A stretch of DNA of 64,000 nucleotides. Origin: Fumia sp045121595. GTDB lineage: Bacteria; Bacillota; Clostridia; Oscillospirales; Ruminococcaceae. The DNA lies in the NCBI GenBank assembly GCA_045121595.1, contig JBGVGI010000094.1:1-64000 (forward strand). The letters run 5' to 3'. Shown piece by piece: positions 43,104 to 52,773 of this stretch (its first letter is position 1; the number at the start of each line of letters is the position of its first letter). A model generated the notes under the pieces. That model had not been told where the DNA came from and made no database searches. It saw only the letters and a list, made by a program, of their open reading frames with translations. Position numbers and translations under genes: made by a program.

Positions 43104-44429
43104 ATGGAAAAGAAAAATTCTAAATTTTCTAACCGATGGGGATTTGTTCTTTCGGCAGTAGGATCCGCCGTTGGTATGGCAAACGTATGGGGATTCCCCG
43201 CAAAAATGGGTGCAAATGGTGGCGGAGCATTTCTGTTAGCCTACCTTTTCTTTGTTGCTCTTTTCAGTATCGTTGGACTTTCTGCCGAGTATGCAATCGG
43301 ACGTCGTTCCAAGACGGGTACTCTCGGTTCTTATAAAAATGCCTGGGCAACAAGAAATGAAAAAATGGGGAAGGCAGGGGGAGTATTAGGCTTCTTGCCA
43401 TTGGCAGGTTCTTTGTGTATTGCAATCGGGTATGCTGTTATCATTTCATACGTTCTGAAGGCTTTCTGGAGCTCACTTACAGGCGAACTTATGACTATTG
43501 ATACAGCTTCATGGTTTGAGAGTTTTTCAACTACTGAATTCTCAGTTGTTCCTTTTCATATCATTGTTGTAGCAGTTACACTTTTTACTCTTTTCCTCGG
43601 CGCTAAGAGTATTGAAAAGTCAAATAAGGTTATGATGCCTGTGTTTTTCTGCGTATTCCTTATACTTGCAATCCGCGTTGCATTTTTACCGGGTGCTGCA
43701 GAAGGGTACAAGTTTATGTTTACACCCGACTGGGTGATGTTAAAAAATCCTATGACCTGGATCTGGGCAATGGGTCAGGCTTTCTTCTCACTTTCTGTTA
43801 CGGGTAGCGGAATGATAGTGTATGGTGCCTACCTTGACGATAACGAAAACGTGGTAGGGGTTGCCGCAAGAACTGCTTTGTTTGATACTATTGCTGCTAT
43901 GGTAGCTGCGCTTGTTATAATTCCCGCTTGTTTTGCATACGGACTCGATATAGGCGCAGGACCTTCTTTGTTGTTTGTAACATTGCCCCGTATTTTGCAG
44001 GACATTCCTTTTGGACAGATTTTTGCAATTTTCCTTTACGTTGCGATGATTTTTGCAGGTATAAGCTCTTTGCAGAATATGTTTGAGGCTGTCGGTGAAT
44101 CTTTGATTTCAAGATTTCCTAAGATTAACAGAATATGGGCTTTGGCAATAATCGGTATTATTTGCTTTGGCATTGGTGTCAATATGGAGCCTATTTTTAA
44201 CTGGGGTCCATGGATGGATATAGTTTCAATTTACATAATTCCTATTGGTGCTACTCTTGGCGCGATTTCCTGGTTCTGGATTATGAAAAAACAGGATTTG
44301 CTCGATGAAATAAACAAGGGCGATGGTAAAAAATATGGAAAAGTATGGTACCTTCTCGGTAGATATTTATATGTACCTTGCGCTTTAATTCTTTGCTGTG
44401 TAGCGCTCTTTATGAAAGTAGCATTCTAA
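43104..44429 (+). CDS. Sodium-dependent SNF (NSS) family transporter
   Basis: 441 residues, eleven or twelve membrane helices. N-terminal family signature RWGFVLSAVGSAVGMANVWGFPAK and GGAFLLAY. Prokaryotic members (LeuT, MhsT, TnaT) import amino acids with Na+. The amino acid is unknown; the neighbouring aminotransferase suggests amino acid use. Confidence 0.93.
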   Translation: MEKKNSKFSNRWGFVLSAVGSAVGMANVWGFPAKMGANGGGAFLLAYLFFVALFSIVGLSAEYAIGRRSKTGTLGSYKNAWATRNEKMGKAGGVLGFLPLAGSLCIAIGYAVIISYVLKAFWSSLTGELMTIDTASWFESFSTTEFSVVPFHIIVVAVTLFTLFLGAKSIEKSNKVMMPVFFCVFLILAIRVAFLPGAAEGYKFMFTPDWVMLKNPMTWIWAMGQAFFSLSVTGSGMIVYGAYLDDNENVVGVAARTALFDTIAAMVAALVIIPACFAYGLDIGAGPSLLFVTLPRILQDIPFGQIFAIFLYVAMIFAGISSLQNMFEAVGESLISRFPKINRIWALAIIGIICFGIGVNMEPIFNWGPWMDIVSIYIIPIGATLGAISWFWIMKKQDLLDEINKGDGKKYGKVWYLLGRYLYVPCALILCCVALFMKVAF

Positions 44430-44446
44430 TTAAAACAGGATAACAA

Positions 44447-44480
44447 AAAACGGTAACTGATTTGCAGTTACCGTTTTATT
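44447..44480. terminator. Bidirectional terminator between the SNF transporter and ABC operon
   Basis: Perfect 13-bp stem (44447-44459 with 44465-44477) with flanking A- and T-runs, between convergent genes. Confidence 0.92.
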
Positions 44481-44481
44481 T

Positions 44482-45468
44482 TTATCGTTCTTCTCTGAAG
44501 TAGGGGAGTCCGAGTGCGGCGGGAGGCTGATTCTCTTTCTTATCCCTGATACTTGTAATAACTAAAACTATGATTGTAACGACGTAAGGAAGCATCTCAA
44601 AAAGCTTTTTCGTGCTTACCGTAATATCGGGAATATAGGTGGGAATTACGTAAAGGAAACCGAAAAGGATAGAGCCTAAGATGCTAATGGAAGGACGCCA
44701 CATTGAGAAAATTACAAGGGCGATGGAAAGCCAGCCACGATCACCAAAACCGTTATTTGACCAGACGCCGTTAGCGTAGTCCATTACGTAATACAAACCG
44801 CCGAGACCTGCGATCGCGCTACCGATACAAGTGGAAACATATTTGTATCTGATGACGTTAATTCCTGCAGCATCTGCTGTTTCTGGGCTTTCACCGACTG
44901 CTCTTAAATGAAGTCCCATTCTTGTTTTATTAAGAATGTAAGAGCACGCAATAGCTACTATAATAGCAACGTAAACCAGGAATCCGTAGGAGAGGAAAAT
45001 ATCTCCGAACCATCCGAGTTTATCGGCAAAGGGAAGCTTTGTTTTGAAAATTGTACTTGTTGCAGAAAGAGCAATCGAAGGAACATCAGTGTCAACAAGC
45101 TTAATAAGTGAACCACCGAAGAAGTTACCGATACCAATACCAAAGGTGGTAAGAGCAAGACCTGTAACGTTCTGATTGGCACGTAATGTAACGGTGAGGA
45201 AACAGTAAATAAGTCCCATAAGTGAAGAGCCAATCAAAGAACAGATAAGGGGAATCAAAATGGCTAGATAGGGATTGATGGTAGAGGGGGTTGCATAAAA
45301 ATTCTCGTAAAGGAAAGAACCAGCAACACCACTTATAGCACCAGCATACATAATTCCGGGAATACCAAGATTTAAGTGACCTGCTTTTTCGGTTAAAATT
45401 TCACCGGTTGAGCCTAAAAGAAGAGGAGTACCCTGCATAACTGCACGCTGAATAATGGTTGCTATCAT
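44482..45468 (-). CDS. ABC transporter permease, nucleoside/BMP type (second subunit)
   Basis: 328 residues, about nine membrane helices, BPD_transp_2 family as in NupQ/RfuD. LGSTGEILTEKAGHLNLGIPG near the start and LRAVGESPETADAAGINV near 190 (coupling region). Overlaps the partner permease (ATGATAG region) and completes the importer. Confidence 0.9.
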   Translation of the reverse strand: MIATIIQRAVMQGTPLLLGSTGEILTEKAGHLNLGIPGIMYAGAISGVAGSFLYENFYATPSTINPYLAILIPLICSLIGSSLMGLIYCFLTVTLRANQNVTGLALTTFGIGIGNFFGGSLIKLVDTDVPSIALSATSTIFKTKLPFADKLGWFGDIFLSYGFLVYVAIIVAIACSYILNKTRMGLHLRAVGESPETADAAGINVIRYKYVSTCIGSAIAGLGGLYYVMDYANGVWSNNGFGDRGWLSIALVIFSMWRPSISILGSILFGFLYVIPTYIPDITVSTKKLFEMLPYVVTIIVLVITSIRDKKENQPPAALGLPYFREER

Positions 45469-46577
45469 ACGTTTTCCTCCTTTTCTTTTTTGTTGAACTT
45501 GATTTTGTAGTTAATAAAGAATTCTGAACCGATAATAAAGAAAATTATAATTCCTGTTATGATATCCGAGAAAGAGGAGTTCATTCTGTATACTTCGGAA
45601 ATTTTTGATGCACCTTTTTCCAAGAATACGATAAGCAGTGAAGTAAGAATCATAAAGATGGGGTCAAATTTTGCAAGCCAGGAAACCATAATAGCTGTAA
45701 AGCCTCTGCCACCAGCAGTGTCACTTTTAAGTGAATGGTCAGTTCCTGCTACAAGCAGAAAACCTGCGATACCACAAATTGCACCTGAAATTGCCATTGT
45801 TCTTAAAATTACTTTTTTAACGTTAATGCCGATATATTTAGCAGTTTTTTCACTTTCACCTACAACGGAAATCTCATATCCTTGTTTGCTACTCTTAAGA
45901 TAAATGTACATTGCAATGGTGAGAACAGCAACTATAAGAATATTGATTAAGTATTTCTGTCCGAAAAGGGTAGGTAACTGACCAAATTCCAAAGTTCTCG
46001 GTGTACCTGAACCTTTAGGAACAGACCATTCAAGGGTGAAATAAGCTACAATCTGAATGGCTATGTAGTTCATCATAAGAGTAAACAAAGTTTCGTTGGA
46101 GTTGAATCGCATCTTAAAGTATGCGGGTATAAGACCCCATAAAGCACCTGAAATAATACTCACTACAAACATAACGGGAATAAGTACAGGAGTGGGAAGC
46201 TTTTCTCCGAGGAAAATCATACAGGTGGCAGTAGTAAGACCGCCGATTAAAATCTGTCCCTCAGCACCAATATTCCAGAATCGCATTTTAAATGCAGGAG
46301 TAACGGCAAGAGATACACAAAGCAAAATAGCAGTGTTTTGAAATAGGTTCCAGACAAGCCTTGGAGTACCTACTGCGCCTTCGATCATTGTAAGGTACAT
46401 CTTGACTGGGTTTAATTTTGTGAGGGAAATGGTAATAACGCCACAAACCATAAGTGCGATTATAACAGCAATAATTCTTATGATCCAGGCTTTCCACCAC
46501 ACAATGTTATCCCTTTTTGCGATGTGCAAAGAAGATTTATAGAAGGTTTTGAGTAAAAAAGTATTAACCTTTTTCAT
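45465..46577 (-). CDS. ABC transporter permease, nucleoside/BMP type (first subunit)
   Basis: 370 residues, nine or ten helices, NupP/RfuC-like. RFWNIGAEGQILIGGL near 125 and VVGESEKTAKYIGINVKK near 240 are family segments. Its start abuts the ATPase stop and it overlaps the second permease, so all three are translationally coupled. Confidence 0.9.
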   Translation of the reverse strand: MKKVNTFLLKTFYKSSLHIAKRDNIVWWKAWIIRIIAVIIALMVCGVITISLTKLNPVKMYLTMIEGAVGTPRLVWNLFQNTAILLCVSLAVTPAFKMRFWNIGAEGQILIGGLTTATCMIFLGEKLPTPVLIPVMFVVSIISGALWGLIPAYFKMRFNSNETLFTLMMNYIAIQIVAYFTLEWSVPKGSGTPRTLEFGQLPTLFGQKYLINILIVAVLTIAMYIYLKSSKQGYEISVVGESEKTAKYIGINVKKVILRTMAISGAICGIAGFLLVAGTDHSLKSDTAGGRGFTAIMVSWLAKFDPIFMILTSLLIVFLEKGASKISEVYRMNSSFSDIITGIIIFFIIGSEFFINYKIKFNKKEKEENV

Positions 46578-48115
46578 TATTCGTTACCTCCTTCATAAGA
46601 AGATTTGGTCATAAGGAGACCGATTTCTTCTTTTGTTGTGTTTCTACCATCCACTATTCCGGCAATTTTTCCTGACCCTATAACTAAAATTCTGTCACAT
46701 AATTCAACTAAAACATCAAGGTCTTCGCCTACAAAAATTACTGCTACGCCTTTTTTCTTCTGTTCGTTTAAAAGATTATAGATAGTATATGATGAGTTAA
46801 TATCAAGGCCACGAACAGGGTAAGCGGCCATCAGAACAGTAGGGGAGGAGGCTATTTCACGTCCTACAAGGACCTTCTGAATGTTGCCCCCAGAAAGTCT
46901 TCTTACAGGTGTATTGGCGGAAGGGGTAACTACTTCAAGGCTTTCTATTATTTTCTCGGACAGAGATTTAGGCTGTTTTCTTTGTAAGAATATTGATTTA
47001 CCTTTTTTGTAGCTTCTGAGCATCATATTGTCAACGATGTCCATATTTCCTACAAGTCCCATACCAAGTCTGTCTTCAGGAACAAATGCAAGTCGTACAC
47101 CCAACTGGCGAATCTGCATAGGTGTTTTGTCACGAAGGTTTTCTTCTTTTTTGGTTTTAGGATCAAGGTAAACCATTTTTCCTTCGTCGAGATGCTGAAG
47201 TCCTGCGATAGCTTCAAGAAGCTCACGCTGACCACTTCCTGCAATACCTGCGATGCCGAGGATTTCTCCCGATCTTGCGACGAAGGAAACGTTATCAAGA
47301 AGTTTAACGCCTTCACGATTGATACAACTGATTTTATCAATGATAAGACGATCCTCAGGGTTTTCAGGTTCGCTTCTGTCGATATTCAGGGAAATCTTTT
47401 TACCTACCATCATTTCGGTAAGTTCCGATTCGTTTGTTTCGGAAGTTTTTACAGTGCCGACGTACTCACCTTTACGGAGAACTGTTACGTTATCCGAAAG
47501 TGATAAAACTTCATGAAGTTTATGGGTAATGATAATGATAGCTTTTCCGTTTTCCTTCATATTTTTGAGAACCTTGAAGAGCTTTACTGTCTCCTGGGGA
47601 GTAAGAACTGCTGTGGGTTCGTCAAGAATTAAGATATCAGCACCGCGGAAAAGAACCTTGATGATTTCAACGGTTTGCTTTTCAGATACGGACATTTCGT
47701 ATATCTTTTTGTATGGGTCAAGTTCAAAGCCGTACTGATCAGTAATCTCTTTAATTTTCTGAACATATTTAGGTAAATCGAATCCTTTTTCATCTTCAAG
47801 ACCAAGAATGATATTTTCGGTAGCGTTAAAAACATCAACAAGTTTAAAATGCTGATGTACCATACCGATTTTATAGTTAAAAGCATCCTTAGGAGAGGAG
47901 ATGGTAACTTCTTTTCCATCAATATAAATCTGGCCGTTGTCGGGATAGTAAATACCCGAAACCATATTCATAAGAGTTGTTTTTCCACTGCCATTTTCGC
48001 CAAGAATCGAAAGAATTTCACCTTTTTTAACCTTCAGTGAAACATTGTTGTTAGCAACAACGCTACCGAAAGTCTTTGTTACATTTTTTAATTCAAGGGC
48101 ATAGTTGTGTTCCAT
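46577..48115 (-). CDS. ABC transporter ATP-binding protein, nucleoside/BMP type
   Basis: 512 residues from the ATG at 48115, which has GGAG 6 nt upstream; a second ATG 12 bp earlier is less well placed. Two fused ATPase halves: LGENGSGKTTLM Walker A near 36-47 with LILDEPTAVL; the second half has AGSGQRELLEAIAGL and the LSGGNIQKVLVGRE signature. NupO/YufO-like, energises purine nucleoside uptake. Confidence 0.93.
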   Translation of the reverse strand: MEHNYALELKNVTKTFGSVVANNNVSLKVKKGEILSILGENGSGKTTLMNMVSGIYYPDNGQIYIDGKEVTISSPKDAFNYKIGMVHQHFKLVDVFNATENIILGLEDEKGFDLPKYVQKIKEITDQYGFELDPYKKIYEMSVSEKQTVEIIKVLFRGADILILDEPTAVLTPQETVKLFKVLKNMKENGKAIIIITHKLHEVLSLSDNVTVLRKGEYVGTVKTSETNESELTEMMVGKKISLNIDRSEPENPEDRLIIDKISCINREGVKLLDNVSFVARSGEILGIAGIAGSGQRELLEAIAGLQHLDEGKMVYLDPKTKKEENLRDKTPMQIRQLGVRLAFVPEDRLGMGLVGNMDIVDNMMLRSYKKGKSIFLQRKQPKSLSEKIIESLEVVTPSANTPVRRLSGGNIQKVLVGREIASSPTVLMAAYPVRGLDINSSYTIYNLLNEQKKKGVAVIFVGEDLDVLVELCDRILVIGSGKIAGIVDGRNTTKEEIGLLMTKSSYEGGNE

Positions 48116-48146
48116 AATTTTCTCCATAAAAATTATTTCTTTTTCC

Positions 48147-48231
48147 TTTAATAAGCATACCTTGTCATTACCTAATGCTTATTAAAAGAAAAAGTTATAA
48201 ACTTAATATAGGGCGGAGATATACTCCGCCC
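48147..48231 (-). repeat. Two hairpins between the BMP lipoprotein and ATPase genes
   Basis: An 8-bp GC stem at 48211-48231 (GGGCGGAG with CTCCGCCC, extended by TATA) and a longer-looped stem at 48147-48186 (TTAATAAGCAT with its complement). Neither has a T-run. They may protect the abundant lipoprotein mRNA and lower ATPase/permease expression. Confidence 0.6.
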
Positions 48232-48247
48232 TATAAACCGACAAGTA

Positions 48248-49462
48248 TTAGAACATGCTGTTGAGCAATGTGATACCATCAATCTGAAGATCGAAGTAAG
48301 GAGCAGAACGGTATTCGGATTCATGGAAGTAACCGTCAGCAATAACTTCTGTATCTTTTGTATATTCAGGATCTGTGTCAACGTCAGCAAGGTAGGAATC
48401 CAATTTTTCTCCACCTACTGTGAATGTATTAATGTCAAATACTTTGATTTCGCCTGCGATCAATTTTTCTTTAGCAGCATCGAGAGCTTCCTGTGTGCCT
48501 GCAGCTGCAGCAGTTTCGTTAACTTCTGTGAGTTTTACAGAACCAACTTCGAAGCCTTCACACCAGTCAGCAACGATTGCTTCGTCGTTCAAAGCAGCGT
48601 TGATGATGTATTTGTAGTAAGGAGCCCAGTCGATTCTGGAAGAAACAATAAATGTGTTGGGGCAAGCGCTCTTTGTGCTACCATTGTAGGAAACGTTGGG
48701 AACACCTGCGTTTTCACAAGCTGTGGGAGCACCCATGGAGTCAGCATGCTGGCTGATAAGTACACAGTTGTTGCTGAGAAGTTTAGTAGCAGCTTCTTTT
48801 TCAAGAGCTTCGTCATACCAGCTACCTGTGAACTGAACTTCCATTGTTACAGAGGGGCAAACGGATTTTGCACCGAGATAGAAGGAAGTGTAACCGGAGA
48901 TAACTTCAGCGTATGTGTAAGCGCCTACGTAACCCATTTTAGCTTCTTCAGCTGTGATTTTGCCGCTTTCGATCATTTCATTGAGCTTCATACCAGCTGC
49001 GATACCAGCAAGGTATCTGCCTTCGTAGATAGAAGCAAAAGCGTTGTGGAAGTTAGCAACGTTCTCTGTGTGAGCTGTTGTACCTGTTGCATGGCAGAAT
49101 TCAACTTCGGGGAATTCTTTTGCAGCCTTCAACATGTAGGGCTCGTGACCGAAGCTGTTTGCGAATACAACGTCACAACCCTGGTCTGCAAGGTCAGCTG
49201 CTGCTTCGTAACATTCATTACCTTCAGGAATGTTTGTCTTGAAGATTACCTGATCGGGAGTGAGACCCAATTCAGCTGTTGCTTCTTCTGCTGCTTCCAA
49301 GAAGTTCTTGTCGTAAGTAGAGTTTTCATCGTGCAAGAAGATGAAACCAATCTTGAAATCAGCGTTTGCAGTTTTTTCCTCACCGTTGCCACAAGCTGTA
49401 AGCATGCTGAGAGATGCTAAAAGCATAACAGCAACCATGAGCATGGAAATAATTTTTTTCAT
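48248..49462 (-). CDS. BMP-family (PnrA-like) nucleoside-binding lipoprotein
   Basis: 404 residues. Lipoprotein signal peptide ending LTAC (Cys24). BMP fold segments: IGFIFLHDENSTYDKNFLEA, CDVVFANSFGHEPYMLKAA, MGYVGAYTYAEVISGYTSFYLGAKSVCP and a C-terminal GWAPYYKYII-like section. This family binds purine nucleosides. Longer than typical BMP (about 350). Downstream of xpt and upstream of the ATPase and permeases. Confidence 0.92.
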   Translation of the reverse strand: MKKIISMLMVAVMLLASLSMLTACGNGEEKTANADFKIGFIFLHDENSTYDKNFLEAAEEATAELGLTPDQVIFKTNIPEGNECYEAAADLADQGCDVVFANSFGHEPYMLKAAKEFPEVEFCHATGTTAHTENVANFHNAFASIYEGRYLAGIAAGMKLNEMIESGKITAEEAKMGYVGAYTYAEVISGYTSFYLGAKSVCPSVTMEVQFTGSWYDEALEKEAATKLLSNNCVLISQHADSMGAPTACENAGVPNVSYNGSTKSACPNTFIVSSRIDWAPYYKYIINAALNDEAIVADWCEGFEVGSVKLTEVNETAAAAGTQEALDAAKEKLIAGEIKVFDINTFTVGGEKLDSYLADVDTDPEYTKDTEVIADGYFHESEYRSAPYFDLQIDGITLLNSMF

Positions 49463-49516
49463 TTGAAAAACCTCCTGCCTTTTGGCAAATTTATGTAATA
49501 AAAATTACAAACTGTT

Positions 49517-50089
49517 TTATTTGCGGAACGAAAGTGAATCTTCTGTCATCTGCTCGATAATAGCCAAAGAGTCAATTCTGATTCCTTGCTTACGCAATTC
49601 GTCACCGCCACCTTGGAATCCTTTTTCTATTGCGATAGCACATCCGCAAAGTGTAGCTCCCGCCTGATTTATAATGTCAATAAGACCATTTAAGGCATTT
49701 CCTTTCGCAAGGAAATCGTCAATTACAAGTAAGTTGTCAGTTTTTTGGAGAAAATCTTTACTTACAACGGCATCATATACGTTCTTCTTGGTAAAAGAAG
49801 TAACTTTTGAAGAGTAAACATCATTTGAAATGTTACCCGATTTGTTTTTCTTTACAAAAACTACGGGAACATTCATATAATAAGCTGCTGCAAAAGCAAT
49901 GGGAATGCCTGAAGTTTCAATAGTAAGGATTTTATTAACGGGTTCATTTTTATAAAGAGTTGCTATTTCTTTGCCCATTTCCATAAGAAACGGAACATCT
50001 AACTGGTGGTTAAGGAAACAGTCTACTTTTAATATGTTTCCGGGTAATACTTTACCCTCTGCCAGAATTTTATCTTCTAATGCTGTTAT
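49517..50089 (-). CDS. xpt: Xanthine phosphoribosyltransferase, apparent AUA start codon
   Basis: Converts xanthine + PRPP to XMP in purine salvage. From 50089 the frame gives 190 residues, the normal Xpt length, and the N-terminus ALEDKILAEGKVLPGNILKV, which is the conserved family start. PRPP loop VIDDFLAKGNA near 127-137. GGGAGG (50103-50098) lies 8 nt before codon ATA (50089-50087). No ATG, GTG or TTG is available in frame until ATG 49984, which would remove 35 conserved residues. So translation seems to begin at AUA, or a start ATG has mutated. First gene of the purine uptake operon. Confidence 0.85.
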   Translation of the reverse strand: MTALEDKILAEGKVLPGNILKVDCFLNHQLDVPFLMEMGKEIATLYKNEPVNKILTIETSGIPIAFAAAYYMNVPVVFVKKNKSGNISNDVYSSKVTSFTKKNVYDAVVSKDFLQKTDNLLVIDDFLAKGNALNGLIDIINQAGATLCGCAIAIEKGFQGGGDELRKQGIRIDSLAIIEQMTEDSLSFRK

Positions 50090-50123
50090 GACGTTCGCCT
50101 CCCAAAGTCATTTAATATAGAGA

Positions 50124-50152
50124 AGTATAGCACAACAATAGCCAAAAGTCAA
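50124..50152 (-). promoter_or_regulatory. Promoter of the xpt-BMP-ABC operon
   Basis: On the minus strand, TTGACT (50152-50147), 17-bp spacer, TATACT (50129-50124). The leader is too short for a purine riboswitch and none is seen. Confidence 0.7.
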
Positions 50153-50251
50153 CAAAATTCGTCACTAAAATATGACAGTTTTACTTGCATTTTTCTAGTT
50201 GTATTGGTATAATTATTAAGTCTAATTAAAATTAGTTCTGGAGTGTTTTCA

Positions 50252-51619
50252 GTGAACGGGAGTATGACCAAAAACTTTACTAAAGGAAATATACCAAAAC
50301 AGTTACTTTTTTTCACTCTTCCTTTTATGCTTTCCAATGCTTTGCAGGTTTTTTACAGTACAATTGATATGATGATTGTAGGAAAATTTGTAGGTACTGC
50401 AGGGCTTTCTGCGGTTGCACAGAGTAGTCAGATTATCAATTTTGCTACTATGGTGTGTCTTGGCGTGTCGAATGCAGGACAAGTGCTTGTATCTCAGGCA
50501 CTCGGTTCGGATAAGAAAGATAGAATTAGTAATATTATCGGCACTTTGTTTGATATTCTGATGCTTATTGCCGTAGTTTTTTCGGCGGTGATTTTGCTTT
50601 TTAAAAATGGCATTTTGAATCTTGTTAATATTCCTGATGAATCTTTTAAGATGTCTGTTGATTATCTTGTTATTTGCAGTTTCGGATTTGTTTTTACTGC
50701 TGGATATAATATGGTTTCTGCAGTGCTACGGGGAATGGGGGATTCGAAAAGACCGCTTTTATTTATTGTGATTGCATCTTTTACAAACCTTTTACTTGAT
50801 ATTCTTTTTACGGGTGTCTTAGGTTTCGGAGTTGCAGGTGCCGCGTATGCTACGATCATAGGTCAGGCGGTTTCGTTCGTCTTCTCGGTATTCTATCTGT
50901 ATCGACATAAGAAAGAATTCTATTTTGATTTTAAAAAAGATAGCTTTAAAATTGAAAAAAACTATGCAGGTATGATTGTGAGACTCGGAACACCTATGGC
51001 AATTCAGTCGGGATTTATTAATCTTTCGATGTTGTACGTAAATTCTATTATCAATGACATAAGTGTTGTTGCTTCGGCAACTTTCGGCGTTGGCGTGAGA
51101 ATTGACGATATAATAAACAAGATATCTCAGGGAATACAACACGCCGCTATTCCGATGATAAGCCAGAATATCGGTGCAGGTAAGGAAAAACGTGCGAAGA
51201 AAATCGTTTATTACGCACTTTTGTATTCACTTATAATGACGGTATTCTTCCTTACTTTGTATCTGTGCTTCGGGAAAGAACTTTTTATGATGTTTTCTGA
51301 TGACCCGCTTGTTCACGAAATGTCGGGAACGTTTATAAAGGCTATCATCTGGATGTTCCCCGCATTTGCAATTATGCGCGGAAGCGGTGCCTTTATTCAG
51401 GGCATAGGACATGCGAAGATGTGTATGGTCCTCGCTTTGCTTGATGGTGTAATTCTAAGAATTGGGCTCAGCTATCTTTTTGGTATTGTGTTTAACTGGG
51501 GATTTTACGGATTTGTACTCGGATATGCTCTGGCACCATACGGATATGCGATACCAAGTATTATCTATTTTGTGTCAGGTGTTTGGAAAAAACGAAAAAC
51601 GTTAGCTGAAGAGCTTTAG
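50252..51619 (+). CDS. MATE-family efflux transporter
   Basis: 455 residues from GTG 50252 (CTGGAG upstream at good spacing). Twelve membrane helices in two halves, with PKQLLFFTLPFMLSNALQVFYSTIDMMIVGKFVG typical of the DinF/VmrA-like branch (only the first part of that string is the signature: helix 1). Exports a drug or metabolite with Na+ or H+. Operonic with glycerate kinase 8 bp downstream. Confidence 0.9.
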   Translation: MNGSMTKNFTKGNIPKQLLFFTLPFMLSNALQVFYSTIDMMIVGKFVGTAGLSAVAQSSQIINFATMVCLGVSNAGQVLVSQALGSDKKDRISNIIGTLFDILMLIAVVFSAVILLFKNGILNLVNIPDESFKMSVDYLVICSFGFVFTAGYNMVSAVLRGMGDSKRPLLFIVIASFTNLLLDILFTGVLGFGVAGAAYATIIGQAVSFVFSVFYLYRHKKEFYFDFKKDSFKIEKNYAGMIVRLGTPMAIQSGFINLSMLYVNSIINDISVVASATFGVGVRIDDIINKISQGIQHAAIPMISQNIGAGKEKRAKKIVYYALLYSLIMTVFFLTLYLCFGKELFMMFSDDPLVHEMSGTFIKAIIWMFPAFAIMRGSGAFIQGIGHAKMCMVLALLDGVILRIGLSYLFGIVFNWGFYGFVLGYALAPYGYAIPSIIYFVSGVWKKRKTLAEEL

Positions 51620-51627
51620 GAGTTAAA

Positions 51628-52770
51628 ATGAAAGTAACGGTTGCTATTGACTCGTTTAAGGGTAGTCTTTCCACGTTTCAATCGGGAGAAGCTATAAAAG
51701 AAGGAGTAAAAAGGGTTTTTCCTGATGCTGTTATAAATATCTGTCCGATAGCTGACGGTGGGGAAGGTACCGTTGAAGCAATTGTATCGGCTAACGGCGG
51801 GGAATACAGAAAGGTTTCTGTAAAAGATCCTCTCGGAAGACCCATATCTGCTCAGTATGGTTATATTTCTCACACGAAAACAGCTGTAATTGAAATGTCG
51901 GCAGCTGCAGGAATAACTCTTATTTCCGATAAGGAACGAAATCCACTTGAAACTACCACGTACGGGGTAGGTGAGATGATCTCTGATGCAATTGAAATCG
52001 GGTGTCGTAAGTTTATTATAGGCATTGGTGGAAGTGCAACCAACGACGGCGGAGTTGGTATGCTTCAGGCACTTGGGTTTGAGTTTCTGGATAAAGACGG
52101 ACAATCTGTTTCTTTGGGTGCAAAAGGACTTAAAGATATTAAAAAGATTGTTACGGATAATGCAAATCCAAAACTTTCAGAGTGCGAGTTTTCTGTTGCT
52201 TGTGACGTTAAAAATCCTCTTTGCGGTGCAAATGGTTGCAGTGCTGTTTTTTCACCTCAAAAAGGTGCTAATTCCGAAATGATTAAGGATATGGATTTAT
52301 GGCTTGATGAATTCGCACGTCTTACAAAGAAGGTTTTGCCTTCTGCGGATAAAGATGCTCCCGGCACGGGTGCAGCAGGTGGAATGGGCTTTGCTTTTCT
52401 GTCATACCTTGGTGGCACTTTGCAGTCGGGAATTGAACTTGTAATGAAAGAAACAGGGCTTGAAAAGTATATTATTGATTCTGATATAGTTGTTACGGGT
52501 GAAGGGTGTCTTGATGCCCAGTCATATATGGGAAAGGCACCGATTGGCGTTGCAAAACTTGCCAAAAAGCATTCTAAAACTGTTATCGCTTTTTCAGGTG
52601 CCGTTACCAAAGAAGCAAACTCTTGTAACAATCATGGAATAGATGCCTTTTTCCCAATTGTCAGAACTCCTTGCAGTTTGGAAGAAGCAATGAATATTGA
52701 AAATGCATATAAAAATCTTTCGGATACCGCAGAGCAGGTATTCAGACTTATAAAATGCAGAAAAGGGTAG
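51628..52770 (+). CDS. Glycerate 2-kinase
   Basis: 380 residues, glycerate kinase type 1 (GlxK/GarK). N-terminal VAIDSFKGSLS, PIADGGEGTVEA near 40-51, GIGGSATNDGGVGML near 131-145 and VTGEGCLDAQS near 290. Phosphorylates D-glycerate. Between a MATE pump and a TetR regulator; no glyoxylate genes are adjacent. Confidence 0.93.
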   Translation: MKVTVAIDSFKGSLSTFQSGEAIKEGVKRVFPDAVINICPIADGGEGTVEAIVSANGGEYRKVSVKDPLGRPISAQYGYISHTKTAVIEMSAAAGITLISDKERNPLETTTYGVGEMISDAIEIGCRKFIIGIGGSATNDGGVGMLQALGFEFLDKDGQSVSLGAKGLKDIKKIVTDNANPKLSECEFSVACDVKNPLCGANGCSAVFSPQKGANSEMIKDMDLWLDEFARLTKKVLPSADKDAPGTGAAGGMGFAFLSYLGGTLQSGIELVMKETGLEKYIIDSDIVVTGEGCLDAQSYMGKAPIGVAKLAKKHSKTVIAFSGAVTKEANSCNNHGIDAFFPIVRTPCSLEEAMNIENAYKNLSDTAEQVFRLIKCRKG

Positions 52771-52773
52771 ATT

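Noticed and set aside
48323..49420. 365-residue open frame antisense to the BMP lipoprotein gene
   Set aside because: Shadow of a real gene caused by codon bias; the composition (Cys, Phe, Val, Ser rich) is not protein-like and it has no ribosome binding site.
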